DNA from: an uncultured Actinomycetes bacterium | GTDB taxonomy: Bacteria > Actinomycetota > Acidimicrobiia > Acidimicrobiales > SZUA-35 | DNA length: 34,231 bases | Direction: 5' to 3' | Assembly: GCA_902826025.1 (NCBI GenBank) | Contig: CADEDH010000053.1 | Location: forward strand, 1-34,231 | Shown here: positions 1-8,058 of the stretch, one piece after another | Position numbering within the stretch: position 1 is the stretch's first letter | Layout: the number at the start of each line of letters is the position of its first letter | Program-made: the position numbers and the translations under genes | The notes under the pieces: generated by a model | Told to the model about the DNA's origin: nothing | Database searches by the model: none | Seen by the model: the letters and a program-made list of their open reading frames with translations, nothing else

Positions 1-119
1 GTCGGACACCCCCGCACCAACTCCACATACTCCTCGAGATGGATGATGCGATCCTTCTCGGCCTGCTTCAGGGCAGTAGCTCGCCGTATCTGCGTGAACA
101 GCTCGGTCTCGGTCGGCAT
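1..119 (-). CDS. Unknown protein, N-terminal fragment (runs off left edge)
   Basis: Only the first 39 codons are in the window. The reading frame starts at an ATG at 119 (minus strand), preceded by a GGGAGAACC purine stretch that can serve as ribosome binding site. It reads MPTETELFTQIRRATALKQA and then continues charged and helix-prone, with EKDRIIHLEEYVELVRG, to the window edge. It is probably a short helical or coiled N-terminus. I do not recognise the family and too little is present to assign a function. It is transcribed divergently from the SpoIIE phosphatase gene to its right. Confidence 0.5.
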   Translation of the reverse strand, partial: MPTETELFTQIRRATALKQAEKDRIIHLEEYVELVRGCP

Positions 120-429
120 GGTGGTTCTCCCGTTCCGGCAGGACCCGCTTGCCCGGCAACAACAACCGGCCGCAATCCTGCGTTCGTTGCCTTCCACAAC
201 GTACGGAAGCCAGGTTTCGGGACAAAGAGGCTGCCGGTGACGATCAAAGGTCCCAAGTCTGACGGCCGACTTACACGAGAATGGATGCACCGACGGTGAC
301 CAGCGGAAAGACCGCGGACCCGGCATTCGTAACCTTCTGTTCGGCCACCGGTGGCTCCCGTCACATCCGTGCCCGCATTTGTGACCGGTGCCGCCGGAGG
401 GCAGAAACCGGGCACGGTAGAGTTGACCA
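120..429. other. Divergent intergenic region, no gene seen
   Basis: This 310-base gap separates a minus-strand gene from a plus-strand gene, so it should hold both promoters. It is less GC-rich than its surroundings. Short open frames exist on both strands, but none has both a convincing start and a recognisable protein. I see no strong inverted repeat or RNA gene in it. Confidence 0.5.
418..423 (+). promoter_or_regulatory. -10-like hexamer TAGAGT before a leaderless GTG
   Basis: TAGAGT lies 6 nt before the GTG at 430. Transcription starting about 7 nt after a -10 would begin at or next to that codon, so the mRNA would be leaderless. No clear -35 is visible. The same arrangement recurs at several genes in this window. 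Confidence 0.4.
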
Positions 430-2139
430 GTGCCAGGCAGGCGAGGTGAGGTGCGTTCGCCGGAACGCATGGGTTGGTGGCAGCTGCCACGCTCGCTCGA
501 CCGCGGCGATGATCCGGCGATGGCGCTACCACGCCTACGTCTGGCCGACGTCCTCCGGCTGCAGCAGATCGGAAGCGCCCTGGCCGGGGTGGTGCTGGTC
601 GTAGGCCTCGCCGTGCTGTCCGGCTACGCCGTGGGCAGCAGCCGCATCGTGGAGATCTCGCCATCCCTACCGCCGATGTACCCCATCACCGCCGTGGGGC
701 TGGCCCTGGGCGGCGCAGCCGTGCTGGCCATGCAGCGGGACGGGAACAGCCGGTGGGTCGGCGGGGCGTGTGCCGTCTGCGTAGTGGCCATCGGAGCGGT
801 GGAGTTGGTCCTCAACCTGGCCGGCGCCGGCCCAACCTGGATGGAGGGCCTGTTCCGGTCCGATGTGGCAGCGCTCGCCACCACGCCGGTAGCCGGCCGG
901 CCCGTTGTCGAGACGTGCATCGCCTTCGTACTGGTGGGCACGGCGCTCACGCTCATCGCCCTCGGCCGGCGGCCTGTGGTGGCCCAGGCCCTCGGCGTGG
1001 CCGCCACCGCCGTCGGTGTCTCAGCCGTGGTGGGTTTCGTGCTCGGCGTGGACCGACGAGACCTGGGGGCGGCTGTGGGCGTGGTGGGCATGGCCCTCCA
1101 CACCGCCATCGGCATCGCCCTGCTCGGCATGGCGGCGGTGCTCCTCCGGCCCAACGTGGGCGTGGTGGGCCAGTTGTTCGACGGCGGCGTGACCGGTGCC
1201 CTCAGCCGGCGCCTGACCCTGGTGATCGCCGGCACGCCGCTCGTGCTGGTGACAGTGGCTGCGTTGCTGTTGCGGCTGGTCAGCGACCAGGGTCTCGTCC
1301 TGTCGGTGTTCTCGGTGGTCCAGATGGCCATGCTGGGGGCCCTGGTGCTCGTTCCGTCGGCCGTGATCGTGCGCACCGAATGGGAGCTGCGGGAGCGGCT
1401 GGACACGGTGCAGCGGCGGGCCGAGTCCACCGACGACCTCAGCGCCGTGGTGGAAGCCATCACCACCGAGCTCAGCGTCACCCGGCCCGAGATCCCGGGC
1501 TGGGAGACCGGCATGCGCTACGAGCCGGCCTTCGGTCATCTCACCGGCGATTCGGTGCAGGTGCTACGGCGCACGGTGCCCGAGCCCGCCACCCTGCTGG
1601 CCGTGTTCGACATCGCCGGCCACGGGGCCCAGTCGGCCGTGCTGGCCTACGGGCTGCGCACCCATCTCGCCGCCCTGTGGGAGAACGGGTCGGGCCTGGC
1701 CGAGATCGCCGCCAGCGCCAACGCCAAGATGCTGCGGCGCCGGACCAACGCCACCGCCGTGCTGGTGGAGATACCCGACCACACCGGCAACGTGCGGCTG
1801 GTCAACGCCGGCCACCCGCCGCCGGTGCAGGTAAAGGGGCGCAAGCTCACCCCCTGGCCCCGAACCGGGCCGCTGCTCGGCTTCCCCGGTGTCACCCATG
1901 AGGTGCGCACGATCCCCGTGGCCATCGGTGAGCTGCTGGTGATCACCACCGACGGACTGCACGAGGCCCAGACCGAGGGCCGAGTGCTGTTGGGCGAGGA
2001 GCGGCTGGCCGAGCTGATCGTCACCCGCTGGGACGACCCGCCCCAGCGGGTGGCCGACGCCTGCGTCGACCTGGCCCTGGAACACACCGGGGGCCGCCTG
2101 CGCGACGACGCCCTGGTCGTGGTGGCCCGCCGCTGCTAG
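430..2139 (+). CDS. Membrane-anchored SpoIIE-type PP2C phosphatase
   Basis: The 569-residue protein has about eight hydrophobic segments in residues 35-315, with short loops and no recognisable extracellular sensor domain. A C-terminal PPM/SpoIIE serine phosphatase domain follows at about 345-569. Candidate metal-binding aspartates are D374 (TGD), D394 (FDIAGHG), D508 (TTDGL) and D559/D560 (RDDALV). NAGHPPPVQ is a further family hallmark. The usual GGDWYD is reduced to TGDSVQ, so the second acidic residue of that motif is missing. Such enzymes usually dephosphorylate anti-sigma-factor antagonists, which would make this a membrane input to a partner-switching pathway; no anti-sigma or antagonist gene is nearby. 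The start is uncertain: GTG 430 (leaderless-looking), GTG 451 and ATG 469 are all in frame. Confidence 0.85.
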   Translation: MPGRRGEVRSPERMGWWQLPRSLDRGDDPAMALPRLRLADVLRLQQIGSALAGVVLVVGLAVLSGYAVGSSRIVEISPSLPPMYPITAVGLALGGAAVLAMQRDGNSRWVGGACAVCVVAIGAVELVLNLAGAGPTWMEGLFRSDVAALATTPVAGRPVVETCIAFVLVGTALTLIALGRRPVVAQALGVAATAVGVSAVVGFVLGVDRRDLGAAVGVVGMALHTAIGIALLGMAAVLLRPNVGVVGQLFDGGVTGALSRRLTLVIAGTPLVLVTVAALLLRLVSDQGLVLSVFSVVQMAMLGALVLVPSAVIVRTEWELRERLDTVQRRAESTDDLSAVVEAITTELSVTRPEIPGWETGMRYEPAFGHLTGDSVQVLRRTVPEPATLLAVFDIAGHGAQSAVLAYGLRTHLAALWENGSGLAEIAASANAKMLRRRTNATAVLVEIPDHTGNVRLVNAGHPPPVQVKGRKLTPWPRTGPLLGFPGVTHEVRTIPVAIGELLVITTDGLHEAQTEGRVLLGEERLAELIVTRWDDPPQRVADACVDLALEHTGGRLRDDALVVVARRC

Positions 2140-2165
2140 TCGGCCGGAAGAACCCGAAACACTGC

Positions 2166-2212
2166 GAACTGTGGCGCAGGGTGCTGCATTCTGCGCGCCG
2201 GCGCCACAGTTC
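2166..2212. terminator. Bidirectional terminator-like hairpin
   Basis: GAACTGTGGCGC (2166-2177) is exactly complementary to GCGCCACAGTTC (2201-2212), giving a 12-bp stem and a 23-nt loop. It sits between two converging genes (stops at 2139 and 2231), so it can end transcripts from both sides. There is no U-tract, as is common in actinobacteria. Confidence 0.55.
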
Positions 2213-2230
2213 AGCCCCGGATGACCGGGA

Positions 2231-2797
2231 TCAGGCGGCGCGGCCCAGGAAGTTCAGCATGCGGGTCTGGGCGCTGGCGCCCTTCTCCGGCTTGATGGCC
2301 GGGCCGCACATGCCGGGCGAGCGCAGGGCCTCGTCGGGCAGCGTCTTCCACGCCGCCAGCGTCACCTTGATCAGGCCGGGATCGATTCGCTCGTCGACCT
2401 TGGCCGTGCGGGCCAGATCCCACGTATGGACCACGAGATCGGCGCCCATGAAACCGATGAGATCGTCGATCGACATCGGGCCGAAGTCGGGCCCGAACGG
2501 ATCCTGGGCCACCGCCTGCAGTGCACCGGGGTGATCGAGCGCCTCGAGCGTGGCGTCTCGCAGCTTGGACCAGGCGACCAACGGATCGGCTCCGACCTTG
2601 GGCAGCGTCTTGGGCCCCTTGCCGGTGGTGGCAAAGCTCTGCACCATCTTCACACCACCGATGGCGTGTTCGATGACGTCTTTACCCGTCCATCCGACAC
2701 AGGGCGACTTGCGGGTGAGCGCCTTCTCCGGCGTGAGCCGCAGCACGTGATCGAACCCGTAGACCGACTTGATGTAGTTGCGGAGATTCACACTCAT
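2231..2797 (-). CDS. TIGR03086 family protein (MDMPI/DinB-like helical bundle)
   Basis: The 188-residue protein matches the TIGR03086 group within the mycothiol-dependent maleylpyruvate isomerase/DinB superfamily. Supporting features are W36 followed by DVIEHAIGG with a putative metal ligand H44, the later VVHTWDLA motif, and a length near the family norm. Members are metal-binding four-helix proteins, and mycothiol-dependent isomerase or transferase chemistry is proposed for the group; the substrate here is unknown. I chose ATG 2797 because the frame upstream has no ribosome binding site and family similarity begins here. A -10-like TACCTT lies 6 nt before it, which suggests a leaderless mRNA. 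The gene is divergent from the SMP-30-like gene and convergent with the SpoIIE phosphatase. Confidence 0.8.
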   Translation of the reverse strand: MSVNLRNYIKSVYGFDHVLRLTPEKALTRKSPCVGWTGKDVIEHAIGGVKMVQSFATTGKGPKTLPKVGADPLVAWSKLRDATLEALDHPGALQAVAQDPFGPDFGPMSIDDLIGFMGADLVVHTWDLARTAKVDERIDPGLIKVTLAAWKTLPDEALRSPGMCGPAIKPEKGASAQTRMLNFLGRAA

Positions 2798-2803
2798 CGC
2801 CGC

Positions 2804-2809
2804 AAGGTA
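2804..2809 (-). promoter_or_regulatory. -10-like hexamer TACCTT before a leaderless ATG
   Basis: On the minus strand TACCTT is followed by six bases and then the ATG at 2797. No Shine-Dalgarno is present, so a leaderless transcript is the simplest reading. No -35 was recognised. Confidence 0.4.
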
Positions 2810-2881
2810 TCGGGTGGTGAAGCGGCTGCATCGCCGTCGGTATGGGATCATCGTCGGGTTACGAACAGGGGGATGCGACGC

Positions 2882-3802
2882 GTGACTATCGAGTTGGCGA
2901 TGGAGACCGTTGCCACCGGGCTCCGGTTTCCCGAGGGGCCGGTAGCGATGGACGACGGCTCGGTGCTGGTGGTGGAGATCGAGCGGGGCACGTTGAGCCG
3001 GGTCGCCACCGACGGCACGGTGGATGTGGTGGGCCAGTGCGGCGGCGGACCCAACGGAGCCGCCGTCGGCCCCGATGGCAAGGTCTGGATCACCAACAAC
3101 GGCGGGTTCGCCTGGGTCAACGGCATGCCTACCGTGCAGGCCGACGACTACACCGGCGGCTCGATCCAGCGGGTCGACCTCACCACCGGCGAGGTGGAGA
3201 CCGTCTACACCCATTGCGGACCCCACCAACTCAAAGGGCCCAACGACCTCGTGTTCGATCACACCGGGGGGTTCTGGTTCTCGGACCCGGGCAAGCGTCG
3301 GCACCGCGACCGCGACCGGGGCGGCCTCTACTACGCCCGAGCCGACGGGTCCGAGATCCGGGAGGTGATCTACCCGCTCAACCATCCCAACGGAGTAGGG
3401 CTGTCGCCGGCCGGCGATCGGGTGTACGTGGCCGAGACCGAGACGGCCCGGGTGTTCTGGTGGCCGCTGTCGGGCCCGGGCGAGATCGCCGGCTACCGGG
3501 GCCCCGAGACCCGGGCCAACCTCCTGGCCGGCCTCCCGGGGTGGCAGTGGCTCGACTCACTGGCCGTCGACGAGGCGGGCAACGTGTGCGTGGCCACCAT
3601 CCGCAACGGCGGCATCACGGTGATCCCGCCCGACGCCCCCGACGGGCCCACTGCGATCGAGCACGTCCCCACCGGCGACCCGGCCACCACCAATATCTGC
3701 TTCGGCGGGCCCGACCGGCGCACGGCCTGGATCACGGCGTCGCACTCCGGCCGCCTCCTGCGCACCACGTGGCCCCGGCCCGGCCTGGCCCTGGCGCACT
3801 GA
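2882..3802 (+). CDS. SMP-30/gluconolactonase/LRE family hydrolase
   Basis: The protein has 306 residues from the GTG at 2882, which has AGGGGG about 10 nt upstream; ATG 2873 is the alternative but would directly abut that purine run. It is a six-bladed beta-propeller of the SMP-30/gluconolactonase family. Visible family motifs are RFPEGP with the metal-binding Glu, GPNDLVFDHTGGFWFSD, LNHPNGVGLSP with the conserved Asn, and LDSLAVDEAGNVCVA with the conserved Asp. These enzymes hydrolyse lactones such as aldonolactones using one divalent metal. There is no signal peptide, so it should be cytoplasmic. The lactone is not identifiable from sequence, although the flavoprotein gene downstream hints at a catabolic role. 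Confidence 0.85.
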   Translation: MTIELAMETVATGLRFPEGPVAMDDGSVLVVEIERGTLSRVATDGTVDVVGQCGGGPNGAAVGPDGKVWITNNGGFAWVNGMPTVQADDYTGGSIQRVDLTTGEVETVYTHCGPHQLKGPNDLVFDHTGGFWFSDPGKRRHRDRDRGGLYYARADGSEIREVIYPLNHPNGVGLSPAGDRVYVAETETARVFWWPLSGPGEIAGYRGPETRANLLAGLPGWQWLDSLAVDEAGNVCVATIRNGGITVIPPDAPDGPTAIEHVPTGDPATTNICFGGPDRRTAWITASHSGRLLRTTWPRPGLALAH

Positions 3803-3810
3803 GCCCGATC

Positions 3811-3850
3811 TCTGTGCACAGCGCACCGCCGGCGGTGCGCTGTGCACAGA
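3811..3850. terminator. 40-bp perfect palindrome after the SMP-30 gene
   Basis: TCTGTGCACAGCGCACCGCC (3811-3830) is followed immediately by its exact reverse complement (3831-3850), with no spacer. In RNA it would fold into a very stable stem of at least 18 bp with a minimal loop. It begins 9 nt after the stop codon and lies before the promoter region of the next gene on the same strand. An intrinsic terminator is the likeliest role; a dimeric-protein site is possible. Confidence 0.55.
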
Positions 3851-3926
3851 GAGGTGGGATGGCGCCTCCCGAGAGGCGGCACGTACGATCGGGCCACGGG
3901 AAGCCGACCCGGGACGGGGGTACGTG

Positions 3927-5069
3927 ATGGGTGAGGTCCACGAGCTGGTGGCGGCGGCCCGGGGCCTGCAGCCCCTGGTGCGCCAGCACGCCGACGAGGC
4001 GACGCAGCTGCGCCATGTACCCGAGGTGGTGGTGAAGGCCATGTCGGCCGCCGGCCTGTACCGGATCGCCGCCCCCGCCCTGTTCGGCGGGGCCGAGGCC
4101 CATCCCCACCCCACGATCGAGGCCATCGAGGCCATCAGCGAGGCCGACGGCTCCACCGGTTGGGTGCTGATGATCGGCATCGAGACCGTCGGCATCGGCG
4201 GCTCCCTCATGCCCCACGAGACGGCGGCCCGCCTGTTCGCCGAGCACCCCGACCTCGTGATGTGCGGCGCCCTCAATCCCCAGGGCCGGGCCACGAAGGT
4301 CGACGGCGGCTGGCGGGTCACCGGCCGGTGGCCTTTCGCCTCCGGCTGCCACCATGCGGATCTGTTCTGGGGCCAGTGCATCGTCGAAGGATCCAAGCCG
4401 GTGCGGACGCTCGAGATCCTCGTGCCCCGCAACCAGTACGAGATCATCGACACCTGGCGCACCAATGGCCTGCAGGGCACGGGCAGCCACGACGTGGCCG
4501 TCCACGACCTGTTCGTGCCGGAGGAGATGACCACGTCGGTGGCCGGCGGGTCACCCCGCCACGACGGGCCCCTCTACCAGCTGCCCCCGTTCTCCCGGCT
4601 GGCCTACAACAAGGTGGGGGTGTCCACCGGCATCGCCCGCAGCGCGCTCAACCACTTCGTGGACCTGGCCGAGGGCAAGGTGCCCCGCCTGTCCCGCACG
4701 ACGCTGCGGGAGCGGCCCCGGGCCCAGCTCGCCATCGCCCAGGCCGAGGCGGCACTGCGCAGCGCCCGGGCCTTCGTGTTCGAGGTGGTGGAGGACGAGT
4801 GGCAGACGGTGCTGGCCGGCGGCCGCTGCAGCCGGCGCCAGCGGGCCCTCGTCCGCCTGGCCTGCTCCCACGCCTGCCAGGAGGCGATCCGGGCCGTGGA
4901 GCTGATCCACTCCGCCGCCGGCACGTCGGTCAACTGGGCCGACGACCCGATCGGCAAGGCCCGGCGCGACGTGGCCGTGGTGGCCCAACAGCTGATGGTG
5001 GCGCCCCAGTTCATCGACGACGCCGGCCGGGTGCTCCTGGGGCTCGAACCCCTCGAGCCGATCCTGTAG
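3927..5069 (+). CDS. Acyl-CoA dehydrogenase-fold flavoprotein (HsaA/DszC-like hydroxylase group)
   Basis: The protein has 380 residues. The N-terminal helical domain contains SAAGLYRIAAPALFGG, and the middle has GRWPFASGCHHADLFWG and TWRTNGLQGTGSHDVAV. The C-terminal helical domain with IHSAAGTS resembles the type-2 acyl-CoA dehydrogenase C-terminal domain of flavin-dependent monooxygenases such as HsaA and DszC rather than true acyl-CoA dehydrogenases. Such enzymes hydroxylate aromatic or steroid-derived compounds with reduced flavin supplied by a separate reductase; no reductase is adjacent. GGGACGGGGG ends 6 nt before ATG 3927; the GTG at 3924 is in frame but less likely. The gene at 8945 is a paralogue. 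The substrate is unknown. Confidence 0.75.
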   Translation: MGEVHELVAAARGLQPLVRQHADEATQLRHVPEVVVKAMSAAGLYRIAAPALFGGAEAHPHPTIEAIEAISEADGSTGWVLMIGIETVGIGGSLMPHETAARLFAEHPDLVMCGALNPQGRATKVDGGWRVTGRWPFASGCHHADLFWGQCIVEGSKPVRTLEILVPRNQYEIIDTWRTNGLQGTGSHDVAVHDLFVPEEMTTSVAGGSPRHDGPLYQLPPFSRLAYNKVGVSTGIARSALNHFVDLAEGKVPRLSRTTLRERPRAQLAIAQAEAALRSARAFVFEVVEDEWQTVLAGGRCSRRQRALVRLACSHACQEAIRAVELIHSAAGTSVNWADDPIGKARRDVAVVAQQLMVAPQFIDDAGRVLLGLEPLEPIL

Positions 5070-5087
5070 CGATCGGCCGGCCCGGCC

Positions 5088-6347
5088 CTAGCGGGGGCTG
5101 GCAGTCAGGCCGCTCAACGACTCGATGCCGTTGACGACGCTGAGCACGGCCTGAGACGCGCCGCCGATCCCGGCCCGGGTGTCGCCACAGGCCGCGATCT
5201 GACGGTCGAGCTCGGCGTCGACCGATTCCTGGATGGCGCCGATGGCGGCCACCGCCGCCGTCACCCCGTCCATCTGGGCCCGGCTCGCCTCGATACCGGC
5301 CTGGATGGCCAACGTGGCCTCCGTGATCTGCTGGGTGGTCTCTGCGGTCGTCGCCGCCAGGTTCTTGACTTCGCTGGCGACCACGGCGAACCCCTTGCCG
5401 GCGTCGCCCGCACGCGCCGCCTCGATGCTGGCGTTCAGCGCGAGCAGGTTGGTACGGGAGGCGATTTCCTGGACCATGGCCACCAGATCGGCGATGGCCC
5501 GGCTCTGGCGGTCGAGCTCTTCGAACCCGGAGCGGGTGTGCACGCTGAGCTGGTGCGCGTCCTCGGCCTGGCGGGTGGCCTGGCGGGCCAGATCGCCGAC
5601 CCGACGGGTGCCGTCGTCGATCACGGCCACCGAGCCGACGGCCTGCTCGATCTCGCTCCGGATGCGGCCCGAGCGGGCACCGAGATCGGTGGCCTGGGCT
5701 GTGACCGCCCCGATCAGGTCCCGCTGCCGGACCAAGAGCAGCTCCTGGTCCGACGCCAGACTGAGCCGGCCCTCCTCCTGGCGCTCGGTGTTCACCCAGT
5801 TGGCCACGATCGTCCCGATCTGCATCAGCACGAACACGACGTGCACCCCGGTCCACAGCAGGGGCTTGCGCTGGGCCTCGGGGGTGGAGAAGGCGAGGGT
5901 CGGGTCGATGAGGCTCATCCCGCCGTGATGCAGCACGGTGTAGACCAGGCCCACGAGGAACGGCCGGACGTCGACGTAGAGCCCGATGAGCGAGAGTGCC
6001 ACGAACCACTGGAAGTGGGCCTCGATCATGCCGCCGGTGAAGTGGACCAGGATCGATGCGCCCACCACGAGGCCGAGCGATGCCGCCCCCGACCGGAGGA
6101 ATCGCCCGGCGGCCCGCCAGGCCCCCACGGCCAGCAGGAGCGGCGGTAGTGACTCGAGCGCAGCGTGGACCGGGCCGTACCCCCGCACCAGGGCGATCAA
6201 CAGCAGCACCGGTGTGTGGAGCCCGAGGAACCACAGGATCAGACGGTGCCGTGACTCGAAGTCCTCATCGGAGACGGCGTCACCGGTGGGGAGCCGCCCG
6301 ATCAACGAAGCCAGGTCCATGCCGTGCGCATCGACCGGGCCGCCCAC
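5088..6347 (-). CDS. Methyl-accepting chemotaxis protein with membrane-embedded N-terminal domain
   Basis: The 419-residue protein carries about six hydrophobic segments in residues 35-200, including the stretch [20 protein letters not shown], which resembles an integral-membrane sensor region also found on kinases and cyclases. A cytoplasmic coiled coil follows. It holds the chemoreceptor signalling tip [20 protein letters not shown] and [13 protein letters not shown], the site that binds CheA and CheW. There is no large periplasmic domain, so the signal is probably sensed in or near the membrane. I chose GTG 6347 because GGAGG lies 8 nt upstream; ATG 6320 would shorten the protein by nine residues. 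No che gene is in the window. The gene converges on the flavoprotein gene with an 18-bp gap. Confidence 0.85.
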   Translation of the reverse strand: MGGPVDAHGMDLASLIGRLPTGDAVSDEDFESRHRLILWFLGLHTPVLLLIALVRGYGPVHAALESLPPLLLAVGAWRAAGRFLRSGAASLGLVVGASILVHFTGGMIEAHFQWFVALSLIGLYVDVRPFLVGLVYTVLHHGGMSLIDPTLAFSTPEAQRKPLLWTGVHVVFVLMQIGTIVANWVNTERQEEGRLSLASDQELLLVRQRDLIGAVTAQATDLGARSGRIRSEIEQAVGSVAVIDDGTRRVGDLARQATRQAEDAHQLSVHTRSGFEELDRQSRAIADLVAMVQEIASRTNLLALNASIEAARAGDAGKGFAVVASEVKNLAATTAETTQQITEATLAIQAGIEASRAQMDGVTAAVAAIGAIQESVDAELDRQIAACGDTRAGIGGASQAVLSVVNGIESLSGLTASPR

Positions 6348-6502
6348 CGGCTGAACCTCCACGGCCGAAACAGTCCGTTCGCCCCGGGCGCCATTTCCGC
6401 TCTCTCGGCGGTGGCCGGTACCGCTCTGGACAGCTCCGGCGCCAGGCGCCGACAATGGGCTTCGCCGCTCTCAGGGGGTGGGATCGGCAAAGGGGGAACA
6501 GC

Positions 6503-7795
6503 ATGTCCGACCTGCGGCACGGCCCACTCACCGGCATCAAGGTGGTCGACATGACCGTGGCCATCCAGGGCCCGCACGCCGCCGCTTACCTGGTGGACAT
6601 GGGGGCCGAGGTGGTGAAGGTGGAGCGGCCGGGCGGCGAGCTGAACCGGTACGTACGGGGGCCGGCCTTCACCGCTCCGGTGGAGGTGATGGGCACCCAG
6701 TACGTGGCCATGAACCGGGGAAAGCGGGGGGTCGCCATCGACGCCCACCACCACCTGGGCCGGGAACTGCTCCATCGCCTGGTGGCCGAGGCCGACGTGT
6801 TCGTCACCAACTACCGGCGGGAGGCGCTGGAGCGGATGGGGCTCGACTACGAGACCCTGGCCGCCCTCAACCCGGGCCTGGTCTACGCCCGGGTGTCGGG
6901 CTTCGGACCCCAGGGTCCCGACGCCGACAAGGCCATGCTCGACGGAGCGGCCCAGGCCCGCAGCGGACTGGCCGCCATGTCGGGCCCGGAGGACGGGCCA
7001 CCCATGCCGCCGGGGGCGGCGGTGGCCGACCACGTGGGCTCGATGCAGCTCGCCCTCGGCGTGATGACCGCCCTCTACGCCCGGGAGCGCACCGGGCGGG
7101 GCCAGCAGGTCGACACCTCGTCGCTGGGGGCCATGATGTGGATCCAGGCCTGGGAGATCGCCCACTCCGCCATGTCGTCCGACTCCGCCGTCCTGCACCG
7201 GGCCGGGTCCCACAACCCCAACATCCTGTGCCCCTACGGCGTCTACCGCACCAGCGACGGTGGTGCCTTCCTGCTGGCCGTGGCCATGTCCAGCGCCAGC
7301 TGGGACGACTTCTGGATCTTCGCCGACCAGCCCGAGGTGGTGCTCGACGAGCGGTGGAACACGGCGGCCAAGCGGATCGGGGCCCGGGGCTCCACCGACG
7401 GGGTGGACGAGATCCGGGAACGCATGCGCCAGGCTTTCGCCTCCCACACCACGGCCGAGTGGGACGAGTTCTTCGCCGACCAGCCCGAGATCATCTTCGA
7501 GAAAGTGCAGAACTACGCCGATCTGCTGGCCGACCCCCAGGTGTCGGCGAACGGCTACCTGGCCGAGGTCGAGGTGCCCCACCACGGCCCGACGCCAGTG
7601 GTCACCAACGTGGTCCATCTGAGCGACACCCCGGGCGCCGGGTTCCGCCGTCCCCCGCCCCGCCTGGGCGAGCACACGGCCGAGGTGATGGCCGAGCTCG
7701 GCTTCTCCCCGGCTGAGATCGACGAGATGCTGGGCCTCGTGGCGGGGGCCGATCGGGCTGTGATCCGCTCGGTCTACGGCCGCACCGACGACTGA
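6503..7795 (+). CDS. CaiB/BaiF family CoA-transferase (type III)
   Basis: The 430-residue protein fits family III CoA-transferases, which move CoA between carboxylic acids through an aspartyl-CoA thioester. The N-terminal Rossmann-like part has GIKVVDMTVAIQGPHAAAYL and DMGAEVVKVERPGGEL. The catalytic Asp is D176 in AVADHVGSMQLALGVMTALY, followed by TGRGQQVDTSSL. The C-terminal EHTAEVMAELGFSPAEID is also typical. The start has AGGGGGAAC 5-8 nt upstream of ATG 6503. It heads a same-strand run with a VOC protein and a flavoprotein, which suggests activation of a carboxylic acid as its CoA thioester during catabolism. A second CaiB gene lies at 15154-16371. The acid substrate cannot be named. Confidence 0.9.
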   Translation: MSDLRHGPLTGIKVVDMTVAIQGPHAAAYLVDMGAEVVKVERPGGELNRYVRGPAFTAPVEVMGTQYVAMNRGKRGVAIDAHHHLGRELLHRLVAEADVFVTNYRREALERMGLDYETLAALNPGLVYARVSGFGPQGPDADKAMLDGAAQARSGLAAMSGPEDGPPMPPGAAVADHVGSMQLALGVMTALYARERTGRGQQVDTSSLGAMMWIQAWEIAHSAMSSDSAVLHRAGSHNPNILCPYGVYRTSDGGAFLLAVAMSSASWDDFWIFADQPEVVLDERWNTAAKRIGARGSTDGVDEIRERMRQAFASHTTAEWDEFFADQPEIIFEKVQNYADLLADPQVSANGYLAEVEVPHHGPTPVVTNVVHLSDTPGAGFRRPPPRLGEHTAEVMAELGFSPAEIDEMLGLVAGADRAVIRSVYGRTDD

Positions 7796-7796
7796 G

Positions 7797-7943
7797 TACG
7801 CCCTCCGGCCGCCTCGGGTTCGCCCCGCCATCGCCGACGTGGCCAGCGACGGGGCGGCGGGAGTGCAGGCCATGGTCGACGCCATCGGCCGCCTCGACGC
7901 CGCCACCCATCAGGGCGCGGCCGCCGCCGGCGGCGTCCGCTGA
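7797..7943 (+). pseudogene. Possible chemoreceptor C-terminal remnant or small unknown ORF
   Basis: Immediately after the CaiB stop, a different frame is open to a TGA at 7941. It reads IADVASDGAAGVQAMVDAIG and then RLDAATHQGAAAAGGVR. The spacing resembles the last helix of chemoreceptor signalling domains (usual form ...S.GI.QVN.AI.QLD..TQQNAALVEE), so it may be the 3' remnant of a lost receptor gene. GTG 7839 or ATG 7872 could start a tiny ORF, but neither has a good ribosome binding site. The match is short and alanine-rich, so chance is a real alternative. Confidence 0.25.
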
Positions 7944-7962
7944 CCCGATCACCGGAGGCACT

Positions 7963-7981
7963 GTCGGGGCAGTGCCCCGAC
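7963..7981. terminator. Short GC hairpin after the CaiB gene
   Basis: GTCGGGGC (7963-7970) pairs perfectly with GCCCCGAC (7974-7981) around a 3-nt loop AGT. It lies between the CaiB gene and the VOC gene and has no U-tract. It could end or attenuate the CaiB transcript. Confidence 0.4.
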
Positions 7982-8058
7982 GGGACTTATCGGCTGTCAC
8001 CCCCCGGGATTACTGTGACGGGTAAGCCCGGCGGGCTGCCGGGGACAGGGGGTACATG

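Noticed and set aside
2798..3385. Upstream extension of the TIGR03086 gene to a 384-residue protein
   Set aside because: The extra sequence is antisense to the SMP-30 gene and family similarity begins at MSVNL (2797).
6302..7906. A 534-codon open frame on the minus strand across the CaiB gene
   Set aside because: It is an antisense shadow caused by high GC: no domain is recognisable, composition is Gly/His/Val-rich, and the plus strand encodes a complete CaiB protein with catalytic Asp.
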